Assembly (NCBI GenBank): GCA_017467745.1
Contig: JAFUKV010000055.1
Location: forward strand, 1 to 16,547
Origin: Bacteroidaceae bacterium
Lineage (GTDB): Bacteria > Bacteroidota > Bacteroidia > Bacteroidales > CHK158-818
Length of the DNA: 16,547 bases
Direction of reading: 5' to 3'
This document shows positions 1 through 6,539 of the stretch, one piece after another. The notes beneath the pieces are model-generated. The model had not been told where the DNA came from and made no database searches. It saw only the letters and a list, made by a program, of their open reading frames with translations. The position numbers were made by a program, and so were the translations under genes. Each line of letters starts with the position of its first letter. Positions within the stretch are counted from its first letter, which is position 1.

Positions 1-204
1 GTCGCCCGTGTTGGTTGCTGCCGAGTAGTCGCCCGTGTTGGTTGCTGCCGAGCAGTAGCCCGTGTTGGTTGCTGCCGAGTAGTCGCCCGTGTTGGTTGCT
101 GCCGAGTAGTCGCCCGTGTTGGTTGCTGCCGAGTAGTAGCCCGTGTTGGTTGCTGCCGAGCAGTCGCCCGTGTTGGTTGCTGCCGAGCAGTCGCCCGTGT
201 TGGA
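1..204. repeat. 27-bp tandem repeat, 7.5 copies, within coding sequence
   Basis: A 27-bp unit starts at 1, 28, 55, 82, 109, 136 and 163, with a partial copy at 190-204. Copies differ almost only at two positions. On the coding (minus) strand these switch TAC with TGC (Tyr/Cys) and GAC with TAC (Asp/Tyr). The array encodes the nonapeptide repeat of the DUF7666-like protein and continues past the left edge. Confidence 0.95.
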
Positions 205-552
205 TTCTTTATTATCTTTCCAGTTCACTTTGTCAAGAATGAATTTCAATCCCGCTTTAATCAGCCCATTTAATCCGATTTCAGCGCCAATTTTGATATG
301 CGTGCAACTAACATTATCATTTCCTATTTTATCAAATTCTCCGCTTCCTTCAACTTCGCAATATCTATTTATTCCTAGCTCTGTTGAAGGAGCGTAATGA
401 CCCAATACATCAAATGGATTCTCACAAAAATGAAATCCTGATTCATCGTATTCAGCCTTATCCGTATCATACTCTTTGCCTACTTCATACTGAAATTCAC
501 GACAAGTTAAATCAGTGTTGAACCCTTTGTAGCCTTTTATTGTCTCTTTCAT
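1..552 (-). CDS. DUF7666-like repeat protein (C-terminus beyond window)
   Basis: The minus-strand frame opens at ATG 552 and stays open to base 1, giving 184 codons with no stop, so the C-terminus is outside the window. Residues 1 to about 115 form a globular domain beginning MKETIKGYKGFN, with a GFHFCENPFDV motif and then RYCEVEG and CTHIKIGAEIGL. I recognise this as the N-terminal region of the DUF7666 family found in Bacteroides prophages. From about residue 117 the protein becomes a nonapeptide repeat, [YC]SAATNTG[DY], with seven full copies plus a partial one. Regular repeats of this kind may fold as a stacked beta solenoid, which is inference. Function is unknown. It is the last visible gene of the leftward operon, about 100 bp after the broken DUF551 gene. 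Confidence 0.8.
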   Translation of the reverse strand, partial: MKETIKGYKGFNTDLTCREFQYEVGKEYDTDKAEYDESGFHFCENPFDVLGHYAPSTELGINRYCEVEGSGEFDKIGNDNVSCTHIKIGAEIGLNGLIKAGLKFILDKVNWKDNKESNTGDCSAATNTGDCSAATNTGYYSAATNTGDYSAATNTGDYSAATNTGYCSAATNTGDYSAATNTGD

Positions 553-653
553 AATTATTATTATTTAATTCAATCTATGTAATTTATTATACATCTATTT
601 AATTTTAAAAGTTACCAATCACCAGAATCGTTTACCTTTCCGCAATCTAATTT

Positions 654-930
654 CTAAGCGTTATCCGGATTGTCAACAATCCCAATTCCATTAATACGCC
701 ATATTTCAGCCTCGTTGTCATATATGCCAACACCTATGATGCCATTTGATAGCAAAACGATATAATCCGAATCATCTGTCGGAAGCCGCTCTTTCACGCT
801 TATCCACCCCAATTGTTTTGCCTGAAATGCAGGATCTTTTTTTTATATCATACACGCAATAGGGTTGATACATATCATTGTGTATGCTAAGGCAGCTTTC
901 TTTTGCCGCTTCTTCTACTGTCTTTTTCAT
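654..930 (-). pseudogene. DUF551-like protein, frameshifted at an A8 run
   Basis: The ATG at 930 overlaps the stop of the RusA gene (ATGA). The first frame encodes MKKTVEEAAKES and continues to YCVYDIKK, then meets eight A residues (837-844 on the plus strand). Read through as written, it ends at a stop after RAASDR. If the run had seven A residues, the frame would continue as DPAFQAKQLGWISVKERLP, the recognisable DUF551 core, and on to VDNPDNA with TAG at 654-656. After that TAG the same frame stays open for 13 more codons, KLDCGKVNDSGDW, to a TAA at 612. So the gene carries an apparent +1 shift and possibly a second disruption. Function of the family is unknown. Alternatives to a pseudogene are transcriptional slippage on A8 or a sequencing error. 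Confidence 0.7.
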
Positions 931-1292
931 AAGTCTACCTCTTCGATTACAAACTCTATGCGTGGATTTACTTTGTCAATCAGTTTCCGTGCGTTTATCT
1001 CCATACATTGACGGTCGTTCTTTATCGCCTTGCATCCTTGTAGGCAGTCAAGTAGTATCTTGAAAGCGTTGTCAAGGTCAGGACGTAGGTTTTCGTGGTA
1101 CACGTCCACCTTTATTTTAAAGAACTCTTTAATGTTCTTGTCCCGAAGTCCGCATTGAGTGTAAAATGTCTTTTCGTATTCTTTCAGCACTTTCTGTTTA
1201 GCCAAAGAGCCATGTCCGTGTAATGTAATTATCTTGTAACAGTTACTTTTGCTTGGGATTTTGCCTCTTATTATCTGTTTTTCGTATATCAT
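927..1292 (-). CDS. rusA: RusA-family Holliday junction resolvase
   Basis: A 121-aa RusA-type endodeoxyribonuclease that would cut four-way junctions formed during phage recombination and replication. With the ATG at 1292 the protein starts MIYEKQIIRGKIPSKSN, typical of the family in both sequence and length (about 120 aa). The acidic active site is visible: RPDLDNAFKILLDCLQG supplies Asp72 and Asp74 plus Lys78, and KNDRQ supplies Asp93, matching the conserved Asp triad of RusA. A longer form from a TTG at 1331 adds 13 residues of non-family sequence, so I prefer the ATG. The gene follows directly after the tandem tRNA-like elements and overlaps the DUF551 start by four bases. It fits the recombination functions encoded further upstream (RecT, exonuclease, SSB). 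Confidence 0.88.
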   Translation of the reverse strand: MIYEKQIIRGKIPSKSNCYKIITLHGHGSLAKQKVLKEYEKTFYTQCGLRDKNIKEFFKIKVDVYHENLRPDLDNAFKILLDCLQGCKAIKNDRQCMEINARKLIDKVNPRIEFVIEEVDL

Positions 1293-1343
1293 ATCTAAAA
1301 TAATGTCAGTTGTTGGTTTTCGTTGTTCCAATTATTTATTCGC

Positions 1344-1471
1344 ATCCAAGAGCGGAATCGAACCGCTAACCTACTGTCGAGGGGATTAGGCTTGCCTCTC
1401 CTCGCCTGTTGTGGTGGCAATTATATGCGCTGCCGTTCCTTGCTGTCGCTCTACCGTTGAGCTACTTGGCT
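1344..1471 (-). ncRNA. tRNA-like element 1 with ~80-nt anticodon-domain insertion
   Basis: Read on the minus strand, the 5' arm AGCCAAG (1471-1465) pairs with the 3' arm CTTGGAT (1350-1344) with one mismatch. This is followed by TA and a canonical D arm, GCTC-AACGGTA-GAGC. The T arm is AGCGG-TTCGATT-CCGCT, with a perfect 5-bp stem and a consensus loop. In place of a 17-nt anticodon arm and short variable loop there are about 80 nt. These can form two hairpins, GGCA/TGCC (1416-1434) and CGAGG/CCTCG (1378-1404). No 5-bp stem with a 7-nt loop and U33 is visible there. The element lies between two genes of the leftward operon, 8 nt downstream of element 2. It is too short for a group I or II intron. 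Confidence 0.6.
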
Positions 1472-1479
1472 TAAAATTA

Positions 1480-1647
1480 TGCGGTAGTGGGACTTGCACC
1501 CACATGGTAGGTGTTTTTGCGATAGACCGAGCTTGTGTCGGTTTCTCTAAGATGTCTCGCGAGTTTCAGCTTTGGTTATTATCTGTTATCTCGGAATTTT
1601 GCACCTTACATCTTGATTAGCGTCTCTCATTGTTCCGCCATACCGCA
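1480..1647 (-). ncRNA. tRNA-like element 2, class II type with long insertion
   Basis: On the minus strand, TGCGGTA (1647-1641) pairs perfectly over 7 bp with TACCGCA (1486-1480). The next bases, TG GCG ... CGC, resemble the D arm of tRNA-Leu. The T arm GTGGG-TGCAAGT-CCCAC has a perfect stem. Inside, AAGATGT (1614-1608) pairs with ACATCTT (1555-1549), as an anticodon stem might. However, it encloses about 52 nt instead of a 7-nt loop. A further hairpin ACCGA-CACAAGC-TCGGT (1542-1526) sits where a long variable arm would be. Total length is 168 nt, about twice a class II tRNA. It starts 12 nt after the stop at 1660. It could be an intron-bearing or rearranged tRNA-Leu, or a non-decoding tRNA mimic. 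Confidence 0.6.
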
Positions 1648-1659
1648 TAATATTCATTA

Positions 1660-2232
1660 CTAATATTCATACTCTTCTCTCAGCTTCCTTATCACATCAC
1701 CGCCATAGGCGTCTTTGCAACAGTCAAGGAAGAACCTTACGGAGTATTTGCGGTCAAGCGTTATACCGTGCTCATTACAGAAGTTCTGCCTGCCCAATTT
1801 GCAAGAACCTGTCAGCTTGTTGTGCTACTCGAACAACTCCTTCGCATCATCCTCCATGTCAAGGATCGGATATTTGTCTTTGAACCTCTTGATTCTTTCC
1901 TCAACAGGCAGGTTTTCTTCATACTTATCAAGGGCATCCGTATAGGCTTCCTTTGCGGTTTCACCATGTGCGAAATAATTACCAAGTTTTGCTATAAAGC
2001 ATGGACTTTTTGAGAAATTCCCATTAACGATGATGCCTTTTGCTATATTTCCTTTTACGGATGTGATAATTGTAGGGATATTGTCTATAAAGTAAACAGT
2101 GTCACCGCCAAAAGTCTTTATTCCATTGCCATCGCCATAGCCATTGCCAGAGCCATCGCCATAGCCATAGCCATTGCCAGAGCCAGAGCTTACGGACAAA
2201 AACTTTTTAATATTATCTTCTAACTCTGCCAT
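1660..2232 (-). pseudogene. Gly/Tyr/Asp-repeat phage protein split by an in-frame TAG
   Basis: ATG at 2232 opens a 135-codon frame. It begins MAELEDNIKKFLSVSSGSG, continues with a Gly-Asn/Tyr/Asp hexanucleotide-encoded repeat, then a domain GGDTVYFIDNIPTIITSVKGN and CFIAKLGNYFAHGETAKEA. It stops at TAG 1825-1827 after KELFE. The same frame stays open for 54 more codons, HNKLTGSCKLGRQNFC and on to REEYEY, ending at TAG 1660-1662. From memory of the family, full-length relatives have a residue (usually Trp) at the TAG position followed by a similar HNKLTGSC segment, so TGG to TAG is the simplest explanation. That comparison is recall, not an alignment. Either the gene is truncated or the amber codon is read through. 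The start overlaps the DUF6948 gene by 13 bp. Function is unknown. Confidence 0.7.
2124..2189. repeat. Hexanucleotide-type coding repeat
   Basis: The plus strand shows imperfect 6-bp units of the type GCCATN or GCCAGA. On the coding strand they give alternating Gly with Asn, Tyr, Asp or Ser (residues about 16-36 of the protein starting at 2232). Repeats of this type can change length by replication slippage while keeping the frame. Confidence 0.8.
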
Positions 2233-2507
2233 ACCTTTACTTTCTCTATAACATCGTTAGCCTTATCAGTGCAAGGAATTATCTCTATCGCATCCAATAT
2301 ACAAATCTCATTAACATACTGCGAGAACTTGCAATTGTTAGGTTTTTTCGTTCCGTCATTCGCAATCTGTGAGATGCTTTCAGCACCATCCCAATACCAC
2401 AACCTGCGGCAGTGGTTAAGTGTTACTTCTCTACCTTCTTTCTTTGCAAGTGTGCCGAAGAATACGACGCTTCTGTCACCGCGTACAATTACTTTCTTTC
2501 CATTCAT
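2220..2507 (-). CDS. DUF6948-like protein
   Basis: A 95-aa protein starting MNGKKVIVRGDRSVVFFGTL, with a central motif EGREVTLNHCRRLWYWDGA and later NNCKFSQYVNEICILDAIEI before the C-terminus. I recognise this pattern (VRGDRSGVF, RRLWYWDGA, KFT, ILDAIEIIPC) as the DUF6948 family of phage and prophage proteins, usually next to the Gly/Tyr/Asp-repeat gene as here. No catalytic motif is visible and the function is unknown. The stop is TAG, which shows that TAG acts as a normal terminator in this element. The 13-bp overlap with the next gene suggests translational coupling. Confidence 0.8.
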   Translation of the reverse strand: MNGKKVIVRGDRSVVFFGTLAKKEGREVTLNHCRRLWYWDGAESISQIANDGTKKPNNCKFSQYVNEICILDAIEIIPCTDKANDVIEKVKVWQS

Positions 2508-2519
2508 TTTTATTGCTGT

Positions 2520-2582
2520 TTATTTGTTAAAATTGTAAGTTTTTGTCATTTGGTTCTTTGGTTCATCGCTCCCGAAGTTCAT
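2520..2582 (-). CDS. Possible 20-aa small protein
   Basis: ATG at 2582 encodes MNFGSDEPKNQMTKTYNFNK and ends at TAA 2520-2522. It fills the otherwise empty gap between two operon genes, on the operon strand. It is polar and charged with no membrane segment. It may equally be chance; only position and strand support it. Confidence 0.3.
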   Translation of the reverse strand: MNFGSDEPKNQMTKTYNFNK

Positions 2583-2607
2583 AAGTACAGACTAATCAAC
2601 TATAAAA

Positions 2608-2967
2608 TCATTCATTGTTTTCCTCCTTAATATTTTTTAGTTCATCTTTAAGCATTTCAGAAAGACAAGTGCCTCCATTGTAGAATTGCATCACATAGTT
2701 GTATGTGCCATCTGAATTGGGTGTTAATACAGAAATTTCATTATAACCTTCTTCTCTCTCATTATCTTCAATTTCCCAAAGAATACCGTTTGCTTCAACG
2801 ACCTTTATAGGGTATTGTTCCTCTAACAATGCTTCTTTGTACGTGTCATTCCATTTATTAAGAGGTATATTCTGTTTTTCGCACTCTCTTTTGCACCATT
2901 CTTCAACGGTCAGACCGTCCAAATCGACTTTCTTTATTTTGCCGATATGTAATTCTGTGTAGCTCAT
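2608..2967 (-). CDS. Hypothetical phage protein
   Basis: A 119-aa acidic protein, MSYTELHIGKIKKVDLDGLTV at the start and a Lys/Glu/Asn-rich end (KNIKEENNE). The middle contains GILWEIEDNE and a segment SDGTYNYVMQFYNGGTCLSEML, mostly predicted beta then helix. I do not recognise the family. The start lies 2 bp after the stop of the DUF4494 gene, so the two are probably co-translated. No signal peptide or membrane helix is seen. Confidence 0.75.
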   Translation of the reverse strand: MSYTELHIGKIKKVDLDGLTVEEWCKRECEKQNIPLNKWNDTYKEALLEEQYPIKVVEANGILWEIEDNEREEGYNEISVLTPNSDGTYNYVMQFYNGGTCLSEMLKDELKNIKEENNE

Positions 2968-2969
2968 GT

Positions 2970-3413
2970 TCAGTCCTCCTTTGCTTCATAAGGGTAATAG
3001 TCCATGATATTTGTTTCTGACACAGAAGTGATCTCATAGTCTGCCATTGTCTGTTTCAGTGCTGCATTGAGTTTGTCGGTCGCATCCTCCGTACTTGCAG
3101 CCTGAACGAGCATATTGGTGGACGTTTTCTTCTCCTTTCCGCTTTTCTCGTCCAACAGGATAAATGTCAGCTTGCATTTAAAATACTTATCCGCCGACGT
3201 TTCATCGCTCAAAACCAACTCACTGTAATTAGCTTGTTTGATTGTCTTTACCTCAAACTCTCCGCTGATAAACGGTGTCATTTCTTCGATGATACGTTTT
3301 TCAGCTTCTGTGAAGCTAAGCGCATCTACGAGATAGAGTTCAGTCACTCGTTTCTGCATACCGTTTTCGAGTGTTTTTTCGTAACGGATGCCGCATTCAA
3401 AATATTTGTTCAT
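2970..3413 (-). CDS. DUF4494 family protein
   Basis: A 147-aa protein beginning MNKYFECGIRYEKTLENGMQ, followed by VTELYLVDALSFTEAEKRII and a central KYFKCKLTFILLDEKSGKEK. This is the DUF4494 signature seen in many Bacteroidetes phage and prophage genomes: an N-terminal YFE(C)KIRYEK, a VDALSFTEAE segment and a later KYFKxK strand. The family has no assigned biochemical role that I know of. The gene sits tightly between two other small operon genes, 3 bp from the upstream one and 2 bp from the downstream one. Confidence 0.85.
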   Translation of the reverse strand: MNKYFECGIRYEKTLENGMQKRVTELYLVDALSFTEAEKRIIEEMTPFISGEFEVKTIKQANYSELVLSDETSADKYFKCKLTFILLDEKSGKEKKTSTNMLVQAASTEDATDKLNAALKQTMADYEITSVSETNIMDYYPYEAKED

Positions 3414-3416
3414 AGG

Positions 3417-3647
3417 TTATTCCTCCTTGTCTTTATCACGTTCCGCAATCATAGCATCGGCATATTTGTAGGCGAGTTTTGCAACTTTTTCTTCATTGGG
3501 ACAACTGGTTAATATTGGAATACTTTTCCCACTGAACAACCACATTTTTATTCTTTCTATAAATGAATAGTGTTCTGATAAGGTTTTATCAAGAATCACT
3601 TTCATAGCTTCCATCGCTAAATGGTCTCGCGAAATATTGCTCTCCAT
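3417..3647 (-). CDS. Hypothetical small phage protein
   Basis: A 76-aa, mostly helical protein, with SRDHLAMEAMKVILDKTL at the N-terminal end and a C-terminal segment AKLAYKYADAMIAERDKDKEE. The ending YADAMIAER is frequent in small Bacteroides phage proteins, from memory, but no function is attached to it. A moderately hydrophobic stretch around MWLFSGKSIPILTS is too short and polar for a clear membrane helix. It starts 4 bp after the stop of the upstream gene and ends 3 bp before the DUF4494 start. Confidence 0.7.
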   Translation of the reverse strand: MESNISRDHLAMEAMKVILDKTLSEHYSFIERIKMWLFSGKSIPILTSCPNEEKVAKLAYKYADAMIAERDKDKEE

Positions 3648-3651
3648 AATT

Positions 3652-4149
3652 CTACTTATTTAATTGGTAATAACTTGTGTTTTGATTTTCTTGTTGAGTT
3701 TTTCGGGAAATCTTTAATAGGGCTTCTTGTTCGTGGAAAACATTGTCTACAATAAGGTTTATCCTGTCGCTTAACTGGCAGAATGATTCTGAAAATTCAT
3801 CATCGTTCAAACTGGAAATGATAGATACGATGGCGTTTGAATTTTTTCTTATCGAATCGATGTGTTCCATTAACAGGAGCTTGATAGAGGGGTCTGTTTT
3901 CCGTAAAACGGATTGTAATTCTACCGCCACTGTTTGGAGCAAGTCGGCATATACGGGAATCTTTCTGCATAGTTTTGATGCTTGTTTCACATCTTCTGCC
4001 GGCATTTCTTTCATGATGTCTCGTACCGGTTGATTTACGCGCATGTTTTTGAGCATGTCTATTTGGTTCTGTATATTGGCTGCCAAAGAGAAGTTTTTCT
4101 TATTAACGGCTTTTCGCCATTTTCGCTCCAATTCTTTTATATTTTGCAT
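3652..4149 (-). CDS. Helical hypothetical protein with UVR-like N-terminus
   Basis: A 165-aa protein that appears almost entirely alpha-helical. Residues about 5-33 (ELERKWRKAVNKKNFSLAANI then QNQIDML) resemble the UvrB/UvrC-interaction (UVR) motif pattern of a short helical hairpin: charged helix, an N-F turn, A-A-x-I, then a second helix. This is a pattern resemblance only. The rest contains repeated hydrophobic heptads (YADLLQTVAVELQSVL, NAIVSIISSLN). The start overlaps the end of the upstream gene by 47 bp. No known function. Confidence 0.65.
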   Translation of the reverse strand: MQNIKELERKWRKAVNKKNFSLAANIQNQIDMLKNMRVNQPVRDIMKEMPAEDVKQASKLCRKIPVYADLLQTVAVELQSVLRKTDPSIKLLLMEHIDSIRKNSNAIVSIISSLNDDEFSESFCQLSDRINLIVDNVFHEQEALLKISRKTQQENQNTSYYQLNK

Positions 4150-4378
4150 TGCTTTTGAATCTATTTTTGTTGTTTATGAAAAGTTTTTCCCGTTCATCGG
4201 GCATTCGTCCGAAGAATCTCTTGAACCTTTCGTATAGGTAATGCGCATTGTAATTTTCGGTCGTTACGATTATTTTTGTTGTCGGGGATAGTACGGCTAC
4301 TATCTTTTTTTCATCGGATTTTTTCTTTAAAATCAGATTGTCTTTATATTCTCCGTTTTGGGTTGTGTCTATTGCCAT
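4103..4378 (-). CDS. Hypothetical basic protein
   Basis: A 91-aa protein rich in Lys and Arg, especially at the C-terminus (ERFKRFFGRMPDEREKLFIN and further to RIGAKMAKSR). The N-terminal half has a short beta-like section, KKIVAVLSPTTKIIVTT. Such charge could suit nucleic-acid binding, but no motif confirms this. The 47-bp overlap with the following gene is long for this operon. The alternative is that the downstream gene starts later than 4149. I do not recognise the family. Confidence 0.6.
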   Translation of the reverse strand: MAIDTTQNGEYKDNLILKKKSDEKKIVAVLSPTTKIIVTTENYNAHYLYERFKRFFGRMPDEREKLFINNKNRFKSNAKYKRIGAKMAKSR

Positions 4379-4401
4379 AAATTAATTGAAATATTTTTTT
4401 G

Positions 4402-5154
4402 TTAGAATAATTTTTTATACGCAAGCGGCAAGATTATGCTTGTTGCGGACTTGTAGAAGTCTTTTTTTATCTCGAATCCATACGCCCTACGTCCACAATT
4501 TGCAGCAGCAAGCAAGGTTGTTCCGCTTCCTGCGCAAGGGTCTATGACAACATCGCCCTTGTCTGTGAAAATTTCAATCAGATTTTCAAGAAGCGATACA
4601 GGCTTTTGTGTCGTATGAACTTTCGGGGTTTTAGTGTCCTTTTTCCACTCCATACAGTTGAATACCATGCGACCGTTATTGTTGAATTTTGGTAGCTTGT
4701 CACGGTATAGTAATACCCCATACTCACAGTTGCCTACAATACGCATATTCGCTTTCAGGACTTGTGCAGAGTAGTTTTTCCGAAAAACGATATTGATATA
4801 CTTGTTCAGCCCGTATTCTTTTGCCTTGCGTATCAACTCAAATTGCTGTTCAAACTCACAGAACACAATCATGCAAGGGGATTTACCGGTCTCTTTCGGT
4901 TCTTTTATTAGCATTTTAGAACAGAAGTGCAGGAACTCGGATATGCGGAAATCGTTATCCGTGTCGAAAAAGGTTTTTCCTGCAAGCTCGCTTTCTCCGT
5001 TGGAGTTATCCCCATTGATGTACCATGATGGATTGGATCCGTAAGCATCTTTTCCTATGTTGTAGGGAATATCTGCTATAATTAATTGTGCTTTCGGTAT
5101 GTTATATGTCTTGTAATTTTGGAAGTGATCATTGAATAATTGGACGTCTTTCAT
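4402..5154 (-). CDS. DNA (N4/N6) methyltransferase, beta-class, orphan
   Basis: A 250-aa amino-methyltransferase that would transfer a methyl group from S-adenosylmethionine to adenine N6 or cytosine N4 in DNA. The catalytic motif is near the N-terminus (AD-IPYN at residues 27-32). The SAM-binding motif I is near the C-terminus (VVIDPCAGSGTT, 202-213), preceded by HTTQKP at 180-185. Catalytic motif before SAM motif is the beta-class order. Motif IV reads DIPY rather than the common DPPY, a tolerated variant. The segment between (about 33-170) is the likely target-recognition region. No restriction gene is next to it, so it probably masks phage DNA or regulates rather than forming a restriction-modification pair. 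It lies between the helicase gene and a run of small unknown genes. Confidence 0.88.
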   Translation of the reverse strand: MKDVQLFNDHFQNYKTYNIPKAQLIIADIPYNIGKDAYGSNPSWYINGDNSNGESELAGKTFFDTDNDFRISEFLHFCSKMLIKEPKETGKSPCMIVFCEFEQQFELIRKAKEYGLNKYINIVFRKNYSAQVLKANMRIVGNCEYGVLLYRDKLPKFNNNGRMVFNCMEWKKDTKTPKVHTTQKPVSLLENLIEIFTDKGDVVIDPCAGSGTTLLAAANCGRRAYGFEIKKDFYKSATSIILPLAYKKLF

Positions 5155-5192
5155 CGTTTAATTCTTATCTTATTCTTTCTGGTTCATACTAA

Positions 5193-6539
5193 TCAAAAAG
5201 GCTGTTCGTCTTCATAATTTGAATGGGGTATTTGTTTCAATTCGTAAAAGAGGGTTTTATTTTTGTCAAAGCCAGCTATAAAATTGAGCATCCCTATATT
5301 TCTTCCTTTTGCAACGTCTATCAAGGCGGTTCCTTTTGTGCTGAAATTCTGATATGGTATCGGATAGTTTTTATTGTAAACTTCCGGACGATACACAAAC
5401 ATGACTATATCGGCCGCTTCTGCTATTTGTCCTGAATCTCTTAGTCTGTTAAGGGACGGTACAGGGTTCTGATTATCTCTATTCAGTTGGGAAAGGGCTA
5501 CAATCCAAATGTCAAGATCCTTGGCCAAGTTTTTCAATCTGCGGGCAGCATCGGCCATTTGCTGTTCTTTTGAGCCGTTTTTCATGTTTACATTCAGAAT
5601 TTGTAAATAGTCTATTATGGCTCCGTCTATGTCATGTTTCATTTTCATAGAGATTATTGATGAAATAATCGTTTCTATGTTCGACGTGGATCTGTCGTCA
5701 AAGAATATGCCTAATGGAGTAAGTTCGGATGATTTGTTCAACAACATCCTTACCGTATCGTCGGGCAAATGGGAATAGAGTATTTCGCTTGATGATATTC
5801 CGGAAACCATAGACAGCATTCTTGAAGCAATTTGCTCTTTTTTCATCTCCATTGAGTACATGGCTATTTTGCTTCCTGATAATGCGGCGTTTAGCATAAT
5901 TGAAACAGACAGAGAGGTTTTCCCGGAACTGGTTTCTCCTGCGATAATTATCAAATCTGATTTTTGCAGGCCTCCTGTTCGTAAATCGAACTTGGAAAAT
6001 CCGGTAGGTGTTCCGCTTATTTCATTGTCTGCGGAGCAATTTCTATTTATTTGATTGAACAAACCATTTATGGCGTTATCCATAGATGAAATGTTATCTG
6101 ACGAATCTTTAAACATATCGTCAAGATACGTTCTTGCAGAACATGTTATGTCATAAACATCGTTGTTCAGATCTATTATCTGATTCGCTTTCTGTATAAA
6201 AAGCATGTACCCTTTTCTTCGGGAATCAAGGTCTGACAGATATGTTGCATGTTGAATCAAGTCGAAAGTGTTGCATCCTGAAATATCTACTATATCATAT
6301 GCTTGGACATTTGATTTGGCTTTTCTCAATTCTTCCGTAACGGCAAGCAAATCCGGTCTGTCTCCACGCCTGAACACACTCTCTATGGCTTTATAGATTT
6401 CTTTGTGTTTATATATGTAAAAACAGTCGTCAGATAGCAGATCCTTTACTTCGTTGAACGCGTTGCGCTCGTTTATTATAGTCCCTAATACAACTCTTTC
6501 AATTTCTTCGCTATGCGGTAGCTGGATTACGTTGTCCAT
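5193..6539 (-). CDS. dnaB: Replicative DNA helicase, DnaB family
   Basis: A 448-aa ring helicase of the usual DnaB length. Residues 8-100 form the N-terminal primase-interacting domain (HSEEIERVVLGTIINE). The RecA-like motor domain from about 177 opens with TPTGFSKFD. Walker A is GETSSGKTS at 201-209. Walker B is DGAIIDYLQIL at 305-315. Motif H4 contains VALSQLNRD, followed by RLRDSGQIAEAADIVMFVYR with the arginine-finger region. It would unwind phage DNA at forks opened by the initiator encoded immediately upstream, whose 3' end overlaps this start by 29 bp. The start MDNVIQLPHSEE is the standard beginning for phage DnaB proteins of this group. Confidence 0.95.
   Translation of the reverse strand: MDNVIQLPHSEEIERVVLGTIINERNAFNEVKDLLSDDCFYIYKHKEIYKAIESVFRRGDRPDLLAVTEELRKAKSNVQAYDIVDISGCNTFDLIQHATYLSDLDSRRKGYMLFIQKANQIIDLNNDVYDITCSARTYLDDMFKDSSDNISSMDNAINGLFNQINRNCSADNEISGTPTGFSKFDLRTGGLQKSDLIIIAGETSSGKTSLSVSIMLNAALSGSKIAMYSMEMKKEQIASRMLSMVSGISSSEILYSHLPDDTVRMLLNKSSELTPLGIFFDDRSTSNIETIISSIISMKMKHDIDGAIIDYLQILNVNMKNGSKEQQMADAARRLKNLAKDLDIWIVALSQLNRDNQNPVPSLNRLRDSGQIAEAADIVMFVYRPEVYNKNYPIPYQNFSTKGTALIDVAKGRNIGMLNFIAGFDKNKTLFYELKQIPHSNYEDEQPF

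Noticed and set aside
1..204. CRISPR-like array of 27-bp repeats
   Set aside because: The units are directly adjacent without unique spacers and encode an in-frame nonapeptide repeat.
15..242. Plus-strand ORF with repeated Leu-Pro-Ser-Ser/Cys-Trp
   Set aside because: It is the reverse-strand shadow of the repeat region of the DUF7666-like gene and has no family resemblance.
1480..1647. Group I or group II intron inside a tRNA-Leu gene
   Set aside because: The insert is about 52 nt, far below the minimum size of either intron type, and no catalytic core elements are visible.
1660..2232. Alternative genetic code with TAG read as Gln, as in some gut phages
   Set aside because: Other genes in the same operon (2220-2507, 3652-4149) end properly at TAG, and no tRNA with a CTA anticodon in a normal loop is visible.
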